Origin: a virus
Length of the DNA stretch: 41,650 bases
Reading direction: 5' to 3' (one strand)
Virus record (IMG/VR): IMGVR_UViG_3300046782_000105
Span: 1 to 41,650 of that record
Every line of letters starts with the position of its first letter. Position 1 is the stretch's first letter. Below, in pieces: positions 1 through 6,818 of this stretch. The notes below the pieces were generated by a model. It had not been told where the DNA came from, searched no databases, and saw nothing but the letters and a program-made list of their open reading frames with translations. A program made the translations under genes and the position numbers.

Positions 1-145
1 ACTTTATCTTGGATCCGATCCGGGCCCATTTGTTAACTTCTTAGAAAAATCTCGATAATTGCAAAAAGGCCCGGAAACACTGTCTAAAACGACTATTATG
101 CAGTATGACGCTGTGCTGTCGTTTTTGCTTGCGTTGGGGTCGTTT
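1..145. repeat. Terminal direct repeat, left copy
   Basis: The first 145 bases recur as the last 145 bases of the window, with one difference (G at 127, T at 41632). Both copies are flush with the window ends, which fits a circular or terminally redundant molecule better than an internal repeat. Inside it a 7-bp inverted repeat, CCGGGCC (20-26) and GGCCCGG (68-74), brackets an AT-rich stretch. I see no tRNA fragment in it on either strand. Confidence 0.95.
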
Positions 146-146
146 T

Positions 147-173
147 GGGGGCACACCGGGGGCACGGGGGCAC
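147..173 (+). other. Integrase arm-type sites (left half of attP)
   Basis: Three tandem copies of GGGGGCAC lie at 147-154, 158-165 and 166-173, just upstream of the integrase gene. Two more copies lie near the other end of the window (41390-41408). Short repeats beside a tyrosine integrase whose N-terminus is an arm-binding domain are what integrase arm sites look like. The role is inferred. The rest of 1-222 holds no gene, and I cannot assign an int promoter with confidence. Confidence 0.6.
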
Positions 174-222
174 GAAATTCAACTGAGCAAACATCAAGTG
201 ATCCGAACCAGAGGATGCAAAA

Positions 223-1479
223 GTGAAAACCAAGATCAATAAAACGAGCGTCGATGCGCTCAGAGCCGGCAGCGGCAAAGACGACAGATTGTCGGACAGC
301 GAGATCGTCGGCTTCACCGCGAAGCGACTGCCTTCGGGCACGGTGATCTTCATCTATCGTTATCGCAACGAGAAGGGCGTCCGCCAACAGCAGTCACTCG
401 GCGTCTACGGCAAGGTGACGCCGGAGCAGGCGCGCATCGAGGCCATGAAGGCGCAAGGCAAGGTCGCCGGCGGCGCCGATATTGTCGAAGAGCGCAAGAC
501 CATCCGCGCCCGCGACGGCATGACCGTCAATGTGCTGCTCGATCGTTTCGCGGAAGGGCACCTCAAGAGCTTGGCTTCCGGCGAACACATCAAGAAATTC
601 TTCTTCGACAAACATGTGCGGCCCGCGATCGGCGACACCATCATCTACGATCTCAGGCGCGCCGACATCGTGGCGCTGCTCGATAAGATCGCCGCCAAGG
701 GCTCCGACACCACAGCCGACCGGACGCTGGCCTATGTTCGCAAGGCCTTCAACTGGCATGCCATCCGCGATGAAAAATTCACCCCGCCGCTGGTGCGCGG
801 CATGGCGCGCATCAAGCCGCTCGAGCGCGCCCGCGATCGCGTCCTCGATGACGACGAGATCGCCGACCTGTGGCAGGCGCTCGATGAGCTGGTCGAGGAG
901 AACAAGATCCATCCGCTGCACCGCGCCGCCGCCCACACGCTGATGTTCACCACCATGCGGCTGCGCCAGGTCACCGAGATGCGGCGCGCGGAAATCAAGG
1001 GCCATGATTGGCTGATCCCGCGCGAGCGCAACCGCAAGACCAAGGTCGCCCACCTCTGCCACCTCACCGATGCGGCGCTCGCCGCGATCGGCGAGGGCGA
1101 CGGCGAGCTGGTGTTCTCGATCGGGGGCGACAAGCCGCTGGCGCTCGCCAGCGTTGTCAAGGCCAAGGTCGATCGCAAGCTCGCCGAGATCAGGAAGGCC
1201 AAGAAGCACCACGCCATGCGGGCCTGGACCTGGCACGATCTGCGCCGCACTGGGCGCTCGCTGATGAGCGGCATGTCGGACCAGGGCGTCACGCCCGATC
1301 ACGCCGAGCGGGTCTTGGGCCACATCCTGCCAGGGCTGCGCCGCACCTACGACATCTACAACTACAAGAAGGAAAAGCAGCGGGCGCTCGAGTGCCTCAG
1401 CGCGCACATTGTCTCGATCACCCGCCCTCGTGGCGGCGGTAATGTGGTGCAGCTCAAGCGGCGGCGCCCGGCGGCTTAA
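223..1479 (+). CDS. int: Tyrosine-type site-specific integrase
   Basis: A 418-residue phage integrase that would recombine attP with a host attB. Residues 1-95 look like the DUF4102 arm-binding domain, about 105-195 the core-binding (SAM-like) domain, and about 207-395 the catalytic domain. Likely catalytic residues are R246 (in TTMRLRQV), K274, H338 and R341 (WHDLRRT), H367 (VLGH) and Y376 (RTYDIYNY). The Arg-box Glu common in this family is Gln249. The start is GTG at 223 with AGAGGA about eight bases upstream. Its TAA overlaps the stop codon of the convergent HTH gene. The neighbouring GGGGGCAC sites support an attP next to int. Confidence 0.96.
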   Translation: MKTKINKTSVDALRAGSGKDDRLSDSEIVGFTAKRLPSGTVIFIYRYRNEKGVRQQQSLGVYGKVTPEQARIEAMKAQGKVAGGADIVEERKTIRARDGMTVNVLLDRFAEGHLKSLASGEHIKKFFFDKHVRPAIGDTIIYDLRRADIVALLDKIAAKGSDTTADRTLAYVRKAFNWHAIRDEKFTPPLVRGMARIKPLERARDRVLDDDEIADLWQALDELVEENKIHPLHRAAAHTLMFTTMRLRQVTEMRRAEIKGHDWLIPRERNRKTKVAHLCHLTDAALAAIGEGDGELVFSIGGDKPLALASVVKAKVDRKLAEIRKAKKHHAMRAWTWHDLRRTGRSLMSGMSDQGVTPDHAERVLGHILPGLRRTYDIYNYKKEKQRALECLSAHIVSITRPRGGGNVVQLKRRRPAA

Positions 1480-1694
1480 GCCTGCGGCTCGGAGGTCGAT
1501 TGTGTCGTTCTCGCCGCCACATAGGCGGCGAGATCGTTTTTGTTGTAGCGCACGGCGCGGCCCAGGCGCACGAAGCGCGGTCCCTTGCCGTAGACCCGCC
1601 ACGAATTGAGGGTGCTGGGCTTGAGGTGCAGCAGCCGCGCGGCCTCGCCGACGTCGAGCAGATCATCGTCCAGTCTGGCGGCATTGTTTTTCAT
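1476..1694 (-). CDS. Small HTH protein, probable excisionase (recombination directionality factor)
   Basis: About 72 residues with one winged-helix domain of the AlpA/MerR-like HTH_17 type. 'LLDVGEAARLLHLKPSTLN' is the recognition-helix region, followed by 'GPRFVRLGRAVRYNKNDL', typical of the wing. Proteins of this type next to a phage integrase usually act as excisionases. It is the last gene of the leftward early operon and converges on int, the two stops overlapping in one TTAA (1476-1479). Two ATGs adjoin (1697 and 1694); the second sits better behind AAGGA. The excisionase role is inferred from domain and position. Confidence 0.8.
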   Translation of the reverse strand: MKNNAARLDDDLLDVGEAARLLHLKPSTLNSWRVYGKGPRFVRLGRAVRYNKNDLAAYVAARTTQSTSEPQA

Positions 1695-1812
1695 CATCAG
1701 TCCTTGCGGCTCACGCGGCGGGGATGCGTTGTTACGGACGCTCCCCGCCGGTGGCCAATGGCAGGCGCGGGGGGCCTGGGATGAGGCCGGGGGACGGGCC
1801 TGCCACAGCTCG

Positions 1813-2067
1813 TCATTTCGGTTTTTTGCGCTCGTAGTACTTGCAGCTCTCGTTCTCCCTCGCAACCTCGGGTCCGTGGCGCCCGGTGAGCTTCTTATAG
1901 GCCAAGCAGCCCCAAACCTTGTAGAGCTTGCCGCTCGCGGCCTGGCGCATGTAGCCGTGATTGGTGCAGCTCCCGCAGGTCGTCGCGAACGGGCCGGTGC
2001 CACGGAAATAAGCCATGCCTGGCACGGCGTCAGCTCGATCGGGAAAGCCGGCGATCTTGGTCAGCAT
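1813..2067 (-). CDS. Small cysteine-containing hypothetical protein (zinc-ribbon-like)
   Basis: 84 residues, not recognised as a named family. It has TCGSC near residue 30, then WGC and SCKYY, so four cysteines that could bind a metal, and a lysine-rich end (ERKKPK). The ATG at 2067 overlaps the upstream stop as TGATG; a GTG three bases earlier (2070) is also possible. It belongs to the leftward early operon. The 118 bases after it, before the HTH gene, show no gene. Confidence 0.7.
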   Translation of the reverse strand: MLTKIAGFPDRADAVPGMAYFRGTGPFATTCGSCTNHGYMRQAASGKLYKVWGCLAYKKLTGRHGPEVARENESCKYYERKKPK

Positions 2068-2324
2068 CACGGCGAGTTTCTCTGCAGCGCCTCTGCTTGC
2101 AGCAGAGCCTCTGCTTGCGTCTGCGGCGCCTTCGGCGGCATGAAATCGTGCGGATCATCCGACAGCCGCTGCGCCTTACGCAGGAAGATGTCGAGATAGT
2201 CGGCGAGATCTTTGAGGCTCTCGCCGCTCAAGGCTGCCGGGTAGACGATCCTGACGCGGCCTTCGGCGAGCGTGAACACCTCGGCGTCAGTCTTGGCCGT
2301 GAACCTCCGCAGCAACTGTCTCAT
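2067..2324 (-). CDS. Hypothetical early protein, 85 aa
   Basis: Unrecognised. It has a basic N-terminus (MRQLLRRF), a central 'DLADYLDIFLRKAQRL' that looks like an amphipathic helix, and a Gln/Ala-rich tail. The start has GGAGGCG just upstream (revcomp of 2325-2334). It is coupled to the next gene by TGATG. Role unknown; position in the early operon suggests DNA metabolism or regulation. Confidence 0.7.
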   Translation of the reverse strand: MRQLLRRFTAKTDAEVFTLAEGRVRIVYPAALSGESLKDLADYLDIFLRKAQRLSDDPHDFMPPKAPQTQAEALLQAEALQRNSP

Positions 2325-2333
2325 GCGCGCCTC

Positions 2334-2825
2334 CTATACACTCGTCGCCATACCAATCACGCGCTCGTGCAGCGTGTAGGCCTGCTTGTCGGGGTGCCCG
2401 GCTGCGATGCGCCGGCGGCGGGCCTCGTTGATCTGCTTTTGCCGCTCCGGTGTCATTGGGATAATTTTGGTGCCCTTGACCGCGATCAGCTTGTATCGAT
2501 GTGGCCTGACCTTCGACTGGAACGCTTCGCCAGTTTTTTCAGCTCGTTTTTGCAGCACCTCTTCGCTGTCGAACAAGAGCATGGCGCGCTTTGTTACTGG
2601 CGGCAGTGGTGCGGTGAAGCGATAGCCGTCATAATTAAATTTGACGCCACTGCTATCAACCCGCACCTTGTGATCCGTCTTCGGGTCGACCAGGCGCAGA
2701 GCGCGCTCGATGGCGATTTTCTCCATGCAGTGACTTGGCGCACGGCACTCGCCTTCCACAATGTCGCGTTCGTGAACGTGAACGGCCAACGTCAACGCCT
2801 CAATCGTCCTCTTGTGAGTATGCAT
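2334..2825 (-). CDS. Hypothetical early protein, 163 aa
   Basis: Not recognised. It is basic, with a helical N-terminal third that includes a repeated His segment (VHVHERD), a middle part resembling a small beta domain ('VKFNYDGYRFTAPLPPV'), and a Lys/Arg-rich C-terminal third. The start is supported by GAGGAG about seven bases upstream of the ATG at 2825. It overlaps the end of the preceding gene by 26 bases. No catalytic motif is visible. Confidence 0.7.
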   Translation of the reverse strand: MHTHKRTIEALTLAVHVHERDIVEGECRAPSHCMEKIAIERALRLVDPKTDHKVRVDSSGVKFNYDGYRFTAPLPPVTKRAMLLFDSEEVLQKRAEKTGEAFQSKVRPHRYKLIAVKGTKIIPMTPERQKQINEARRRRIAAGHPDKQAYTLHERVIGMATSV

Positions 2826-3282
2826 ATCGGCTCCTCAATGCAGCGAAAAATCGCCGCCGTTGGTTCGCGTCCATCTCTTCCACGAGACGCAGGGCGTGGG
2901 TGACTAACTCCTTGTTTTCGCTGGAGGCGCTGACGTCAGCGCCTTTTTGCCGTTCCCTTGCTTTGGCTTCGCGGTTGGCTTCTTGCTCCGCTGCCAGAGC
3001 CGCGTCTGGATCTTCGGCGCTGGCGAGGTTCATGACCTTGCGGGCATCCTTCCTGCTGCGAACGAAGCGGTCGTCATACCATTCCCACCAATCGATATTT
3101 TCACCGACCTCGCCGGCCTCGACGCGCTTGCGGAGGTCGTTCAACATCATGCCGGCGTTGATGCGGGCGCGGTCTGCCCTTTTGCCCGCAGCGTCCGCCA
3201 GGCCGAACTGCTCGTGGATGGCGTCGATGATCTCCTTGATGGATCGATCCGCGCGTAATAGCGGCACAATCTGTGCAGTCAT
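2800..3282 (-). CDS. Hypothetical early protein, 160 aa
   Basis: Unrecognised mostly helical protein. The N-terminal half ('QIVPLLRADRSIKEIIDAI', then '...INAGMMLNDLRKRVEAGEVG') resembles a small helical DNA-associated domain. The C-terminal half is charged and coiled-coil-like (about 85-150). The ATG at 3282 is chosen because an excellent GGAGGTG lies nine bases upstream and the ATG overlaps the previous gene's TGA as ATGA. An earlier in-frame ATG would run well into the neighbour. Confidence 0.75.
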   Translation of the reverse strand: MTAQIVPLLRADRSIKEIIDAIHEQFGLADAAGKRADRARINAGMMLNDLRKRVEAGEVGENIDWWEWYDDRFVRSRKDARKVMNLASAEDPDAALAAEQEANREAKARERQKGADVSASSENKELVTHALRLVEEMDANQRRRFFAALRSRYAYSQEDD

Positions 3283-3665
3283 GCTGGCACCTCCAATGGC
3301 GGCAAGAGTAGCGTTGGCGGGCAATCGGCCTCGCACTTAGCGGCAAAAATGATGCGGGCGCCGCGCTCGTGATCGCCACTGACGGCGTAGAGCGCCAGCG
3401 CATAGAAGATCGGATCGATGCCGACATGCTGCCAGAATTTGCGCTCGTCCATCGTGTGCTGCAGGCGGTGCATCTCGCCTGACAGTGGCAGCGTCCACAT
3501 GTCGTCGGCCTTCTCGCCGAGGCCCGTCGGTCGCTTGTCGGCGCGCAGATCGCCAAACCGGATGTGAGCTGCCTCGACGGTGAGGTTGTCGCCACTGACG
3601 ATGCAGGGCAGGCTGCGGATGAACTCGAGATGCTTGGGCCGGTGAATGCGTGGGCGTTTCATCAT
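3279..3665 (-). CDS. Ref/DUF968-like HNH nuclease
   Basis: 128 residues resembling the DUF968/Ref recombination-enhancement nucleases of phages. Visible landmarks are 'HRPKHLEFIRSLPCIVSG', 'VEAAHIRFGD' (His of an HNH-type site), 'KADDMWTLPLSGEMHRLQH' and 'WQHVGIDPIFYALALY'. The family uses a Zn/HNH fold, but most of its usual Cys ligands are replaced here (one Cys, in PCIVSG; SGEMH instead of C-x-x-CH). The ATG at 3665 overlaps the upstream TGA as ATGA and has GGAG eight bases away. It sits with RecT-like and RecB-like genes, so a recombination or repair role is likely. Confidence 0.75.
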   Translation of the reverse strand: MMKRPRIHRPKHLEFIRSLPCIVSGDNLTVEAAHIRFGDLRADKRPTGLGEKADDMWTLPLSGEMHRLQHTMDERKFWQHVGIDPIFYALALYAVSGDHERGARIIFAAKCEADCPPTLLLPPLEVPA

Positions 3666-4174
3666 GCGACTGGCTCCGAAAGGGTGGGGTCGCAGCTCCC
3701 CTGTGAACACGGATCCTCGCTGCGATACCCCTTGCTTTCCCTGGTCACTCCCACTGTCGCCAGCGGCTCACGCAGCCAGGCCTCTCGGCGAGGTTCACGA
3801 GCCGGTGTGGTGGGCAGGTTCCGCAACTGATAAGGGCCTTCCATCATCTTGAGCAGCTCGGCGCGCACATCCTCGGGCGCGGTGCCTTCCGGCATCCAGC
3901 GCTGTGCGATGACGATGCAGGCGTCGTCAAAAAATCGGTTGAACCGGATCTGATCCATGGCGTCGAAGGAGATGGACTTCACGAGGTAGACCAGGCGCCC
4001 GGTCTCCTCATCGATCTGCAGCGTCACCAGGTTGGTGGCGAGCTTGATCGCGAGCTTGATCGCCTCGATCGAGCGATGCTCGAACCGCGGGCAATGCATC
4101 TGGACAAACTTAAGGATGGCAAAAAATAGTCGGTGGTGTTTTGGGTAGCGGGTCTGCCGGATTTCACCGCGCAC
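3662..4174 (-). CDS. DUF1367-family phage protein
   Basis: The assigned 170 residues contain 'RQTRYPKHHRLFFAIL' and 'VKSISFDAMDQIRFNRFFDDACIVI', the two hallmark regions of phage DUF1367 proteins, which usually sit in recombination/early modules. Biochemical role unknown. Only a GTG at 4174 gives a canonical start, but the frame stays open and family-like upstream to about 4270 (reading ...GLFPCDDEGLEILSRLKLG...), so the true N-terminus is probably longer and begins at a non-standard codon or carries a sequence error. A Ser/Pro/Arg-rich tail of about 40 residues follows the domain. Confidence 0.75.
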   Translation of the reverse strand: MRGEIRQTRYPKHHRLFFAILKFVQMHCPRFEHRSIEAIKLAIKLATNLVTLQIDEETGRLVYLVKSISFDAMDQIRFNRFFDDACIVIAQRWMPEGTAPEDVRAELLKMMEGPYQLRNLPTTPAREPRREAWLREPLATVGVTRESKGYRSEDPCSQGSCDPTLSEPVA

Positions 4175-4281
4175 CTCGCTGCCGAGCTTGAGCCGAGACA
4201 GGATCTCGAGGCCCTCGTCGTCGCACGGGAAAAGCCCGCGCTCGTGAGCGCGGGCCTCCCGGTATGTGAAGATCGCCTTGG

Positions 4282-5508
4282 TTACCCCATCACGCGCCTC
4301 TCGTGGAATTCCAGGATCTCCATCAGATCCGCATGGACGTCGTCGCTGGCGTCCCTGAGCCGCGGCACCACCAGGTCGCTCCAGATGGCGCGGATCTCAG
4401 CGAGCGTCTGCAGCTCGGTGAACCGATCGTTGAGCCAGATCTTGAATTTCTTGGCGTCAACCATCAGCCCAGCAACAGGCGCGCGGCGCAGGCCGATCGG
4501 GATGTCGAGCCCATCGTCGTCCTGCTCGAGCTTGGGCGCCGGCACCGCCGGCGTTGTCGGCTGCGTGACCTTGCGGCTGATGGTCGGCGGCAGCGGCTTG
4601 CCCGTGACCATCGGCTCGAGCTTGGCCGCGTAATCGCCGGCCTCGGCGAGCGCGACTGCGGCTTCCTGCGACATGGTCAGCGGCGTGACGCCGGCGGGCT
4701 CGAGCTTGTCGTATTGCTCCTGGCTCGTGACCTTGTGTGCGGCAGCTCGTCGCGCCTTAGCCTCGTTCGCCGCCGGAATGCTCAGGTTGACATAGTCGAT
4801 GTCACCAGGCTTGGGCTTGCCGTTGGTCTTCGCCGGCGTGACGTCGATCGGCTCGGCCTCATCGCCGTTGATGACCTCTTCGGCGATGTAGAGACCGCCC
4901 ATGGCGTCGGCGAACAGATCGCGGAACGCAACGCGCGCCCGCATCTGCAGCATGCGCTTCGGGTACTTGTACCAGGGGCTGTCGTTGTAGGTCTCGTAGG
5001 TGCCGCCGTCCTTCGATTTGCGCATCACCCTTTCCCTGGTGTCCCAGAGCCGCGCCTTCTTGGCGTCGGCGACCGAGAAGGAGCGCTCGGTCGGAGTGCG
5101 AACGCCCTTGCGCTTGACGCGGCAGGTGGCGACCATGTTGTCGCCATCACCGTCGATGCGCTCTTCCCAGTCTTCGACCTGGCCGGTGGCGAGCGCGAGC
5201 GCCGGCACCGCATCGCCCCAGATCGCGGGCCGGTTGTTGATGACGGCGATGCGCTGCAGCGCCATCATCGGTGGCAGGCCGATCTCGAGGCCGTGCATCA
5301 ACGCCACGGTGATCTTCTCCGCGTTGTTGAAATCCTTCGGCGCCATGTTGGCCTTCATGATGATGGTGGCGAGCCGCCAGATCTGCTCGAGATCGGTCGG
5401 CACGATGGCCTTCGGGCGATTGCCGGCGATGAGTGTCGCCGAGGCAATGCCCTTGGGCACGATGGACGGCGGCAGAGCCTCGCCGCGGTCGATGGTAGAC
5501 TGTTCCAT
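4282..5508 (-). CDS. RecT-like single-strand annealing protein
   Basis: 408 residues. About residues 35-215 look like the RecT annealing family: 'RLATIIMKANMAPKDF', 'ALMHGLEIGLPPMMALQRI', 'VINNRPAIWGDAVPALAL', then 'WYKYPKRMLQMRARV' and 'AFRDLFADAMGG'. RecT-type proteins bind and anneal ssDNA made by a partner exonuclease. The remaining C-terminal half is linker-rich with a helical end, probably for partners. The ATG at 5508 overlaps the preceding TAA as TAATG and follows AGAGGGTG; an ATG at 5529 is less well placed. The next upstream gene is a RecB-like nuclease, making a Red-like pair. Confidence 0.88.
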   Translation of the reverse strand: MEQSTIDRGEALPPSIVPKGIASATLIAGNRPKAIVPTDLEQIWRLATIIMKANMAPKDFNNAEKITVALMHGLEIGLPPMMALQRIAVINNRPAIWGDAVPALALATGQVEDWEERIDGDGDNMVATCRVKRKGVRTPTERSFSVADAKKARLWDTRERVMRKSKDGGTYETYNDSPWYKYPKRMLQMRARVAFRDLFADAMGGLYIAEEVINGDEAEPIDVTPAKTNGKPKPGDIDYVNLSIPAANEAKARRAAAHKVTSQEQYDKLEPAGVTPLTMSQEAAVALAEAGDYAAKLEPMVTGKPLPPTISRKVTQPTTPAVPAPKLEQDDDGLDIPIGLRRAPVAGLMVDAKKFKIWLNDRFTELQTLAEIRAIWSDLVVPRLRDASDDVHADLMEILEFHERRVMG

Positions 5509-6257
5509 TATTTCACCCTCTTTTCGCATTGCTTGGTGAGATCGAAGAGGTCGCGCATCTTCAAGAAGGCGACCAGCTCCTGATCGAGTTGCGGGAAATG
5601 ATGGTGACCAAAGTCACCCTCGGTCTTGGCGAAGCGCAGCAGATGCATGCCGCCTTCGATCGGGCTGTCTGGATAATTCTCGTCCCAGAGCTGCTTGTAG
5701 GCTGCGAGCTGCAGCGTGTAGTCAACGTAGACCGAGTTGCTGGTCTTCCAGTCGAGCAGGATGCGCTGGCCGTTGAGTGTGCCGATCGCATCGAGCCTGC
5801 CGCCGAACTTGTAGCGCTCGGAGACGAGCGGCACCTCGGCGTGATTGACCTCGATCTTGGTCGATGACATCCAGCTCTGGAAGGCGCCGTAGGCCGAGAT
5901 CGCTTTGCCCTTGACCATCTCGTCGGCGTCGATGGCGTCGAACATCGGCTGATCCTCGAGGCCGCGCAGGAAGCCATGCACCAGCTCGTGCGCGATCGTG
6001 CCGGCGTCAGCCGCCTTGTCGCGGTAGAGGTTGAAGGCAACGACCGGCTGGCCGTTGGCGAGCGCCGCGCCGCGCTCTTCGCCCTGGGTGCAGCCTTCCT
6101 TAAAGGCCCAGTAGATCAGCCCGCCGCTTTCCTTGAAGCGCCCCAAGATCGTTGTCACGCTCGGCAGTTTGGTGCCGAGCGTGTCGAAGTAGTCCTGCCT
6201 CACTTGTCCCATCGGTTCATCCTTGGTTTTAGTTGTGGTGGTTGTCTGGTTGGCCAT
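5508..6257 (-). CDS. RecB/Cas4-like PD-(D/E)XK exonuclease
   Basis: 249 residues. Motifs in order: 'AGTIAHELVHGFLRG' (His90 region, motif I of RecB-like nucleases), 'FGGRLDAI' (Asp156), 'ILLDWKTSN' (Asp169 and Lys171) and 'YTLQLAAYKQLW' (Gln183 and Tyr187). These are the signature of PD-(D/E)XK domains of the RecB/Cas4 group. It likely resects dsDNA ends for the RecT-like partner encoded directly downstream. No Cys residues are placed for a 4Fe-4S cluster. The ATG at 6257 has GGGAGGTC upstream. A Thr-rich run (QTTTTTK) starts the protein. Confidence 0.9.
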   Translation of the reverse strand: MANQTTTTTKTKDEPMGQVRQDYFDTLGTKLPSVTTILGRFKESGGLIYWAFKEGCTQGEERGAALANGQPVVAFNLYRDKAADAGTIAHELVHGFLRGLEDQPMFDAIDADEMVKGKAISAYGAFQSWMSSTKIEVNHAEVPLVSERYKFGGRLDAIGTLNGQRILLDWKTSNSVYVDYTLQLAAYKQLWDENYPDSPIEGGMHLLRFAKTEGDFGHHHFPQLDQELVAFLKMRDLFDLTKQCEKRVK

Positions 6258-6480
6258 CGTGACCTCCCATTGGCGGCTGCACATCGAGTGCAATGTCTTG
6301 AAGCCTGATCGCGATTTGAATGAGCTGGCGGCGATTGATGCGAATGGCGCGGACGCCGGCGGTGGTCTTGAACAGCTCGAGGAGCTTGACGGAGATGTCA
6401 TCGAGCGCGTTGAGATGCACTTCGACATCGACGCGCGCGCGATCCCAGGTGGCGAATTCTGAGAACTGGTGGACGCTCAT
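6229..6480 (-). CDS. Small hypothetical early protein, 83 aa
   Basis: Unrecognised. 'VHLNALDDISVKLLELFKTT' and 'RINRRQLIQIAIRLQDIAL' suggest two amphipathic helices, and the tail is His/Asn-rich (DGQPDNHHN). The ATG at 6480 overlaps the upstream TGA as ATGA and is preceded by AGGAGC. It overlaps the nuclease start by 29 bases. Position suggests an accessory of the recombination module; nothing in the sequence shows this directly. Confidence 0.65.
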   Translation of the reverse strand: MSVHQFSEFATWDRARVDVEVHLNALDDISVKLLELFKTTAGVRAIRINRRQLIQIAIRLQDIALDVQPPMGGHDGQPDNHHN

Positions 6481-6707
6481 GGCTGCTCCTGGAGATAGGC
6501 GACCGGGATGCCGTTGATCGCGATGAGATCGCGCGGCTCGTCGTCGTCGGCCTCGATGATGCTGATGTCGGCGCGCCGGCAATCAAGCTCGGCGGCAAGA
6601 CAGTCGAGGATCCAGCTCCAGGTGTTGTCCGCGGTGAGGCCGGCAGCGCCACGATGGTTCGAGGCGACCTGGCGCCCGTCGAGCAGTCGGATGGTAGCGA
6701 TGGTCAT
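6477..6707 (-). CDS. First gene of leftward early operon, hypothetical, 76 aa
   Basis: Unrecognised protein with a short beta-rich start ('TIATIRLLDGRQVASNH'), an acidic stretch (IIEADDDEPRD) and a final 'LIAINGIPVAYLQEQP'. The ATG at 6707 follows GAGGGA and lies about 20 bases downstream of the predicted start of transcription from the promoter at 6734-6761. As the promoter-proximal early gene it could be an anti-repressor or host-takeover factor, but that is only positional. Confidence 0.65.
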   Translation of the reverse strand: MTIATIRLLDGRQVASNHRGAAGLTADNTWSWILDCLAAELDCRRADISIIEADDDEPRDLIAINGIPVAYLQEQP

Positions 6708-6733
6708 GGTCCCGTCCCTCGGCTGAAGGACGT

Positions 6734-6761
6734 ATAATACGCATGTGCATCCACAGGTCAA
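6734..6761 (-). promoter_or_regulatory. Leftward early promoter (PL-like) with operator word
   Basis: On the minus strand TTGACC (6761-6756) and TATTAT (6739-6734) are separated by 16 bases, a good sigma-70 promoter reading into the recombination operon. The word ATGCGTAT (plus-strand ATACGCAT at 6737-6744) overlaps the -10 box, and CGTATTATACG forms a near-perfect dyad there. The same word lies at the rightward promoter and at 39752, so it is probably the repressor site. The AT-rich sequence upstream (6784-6793, TAAATATTTA) could act as an UP element. Confidence 0.75.
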
Positions 6762-6818
6762 TGCGGGAGCGCATAGCCGGCGGTAAATATTTAATGACTA
6801 AACGAGGGGTTGTAGTAT

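Noticed and set aside
394-1602. Long open frame antisense to the integrase gene
   Set aside because: It mirrors the codon pattern of the integrase, has repetitive low-information composition and no ribosome site; the forward integrase has all catalytic residues.
4303-5583. 426-codon forward frame opposite the RecT-like gene
   Set aside because: Arg/Leu/His-rich shadow of a high-GC gene; the minus-strand gene has a clear family match, ribosome site and coupled ends.
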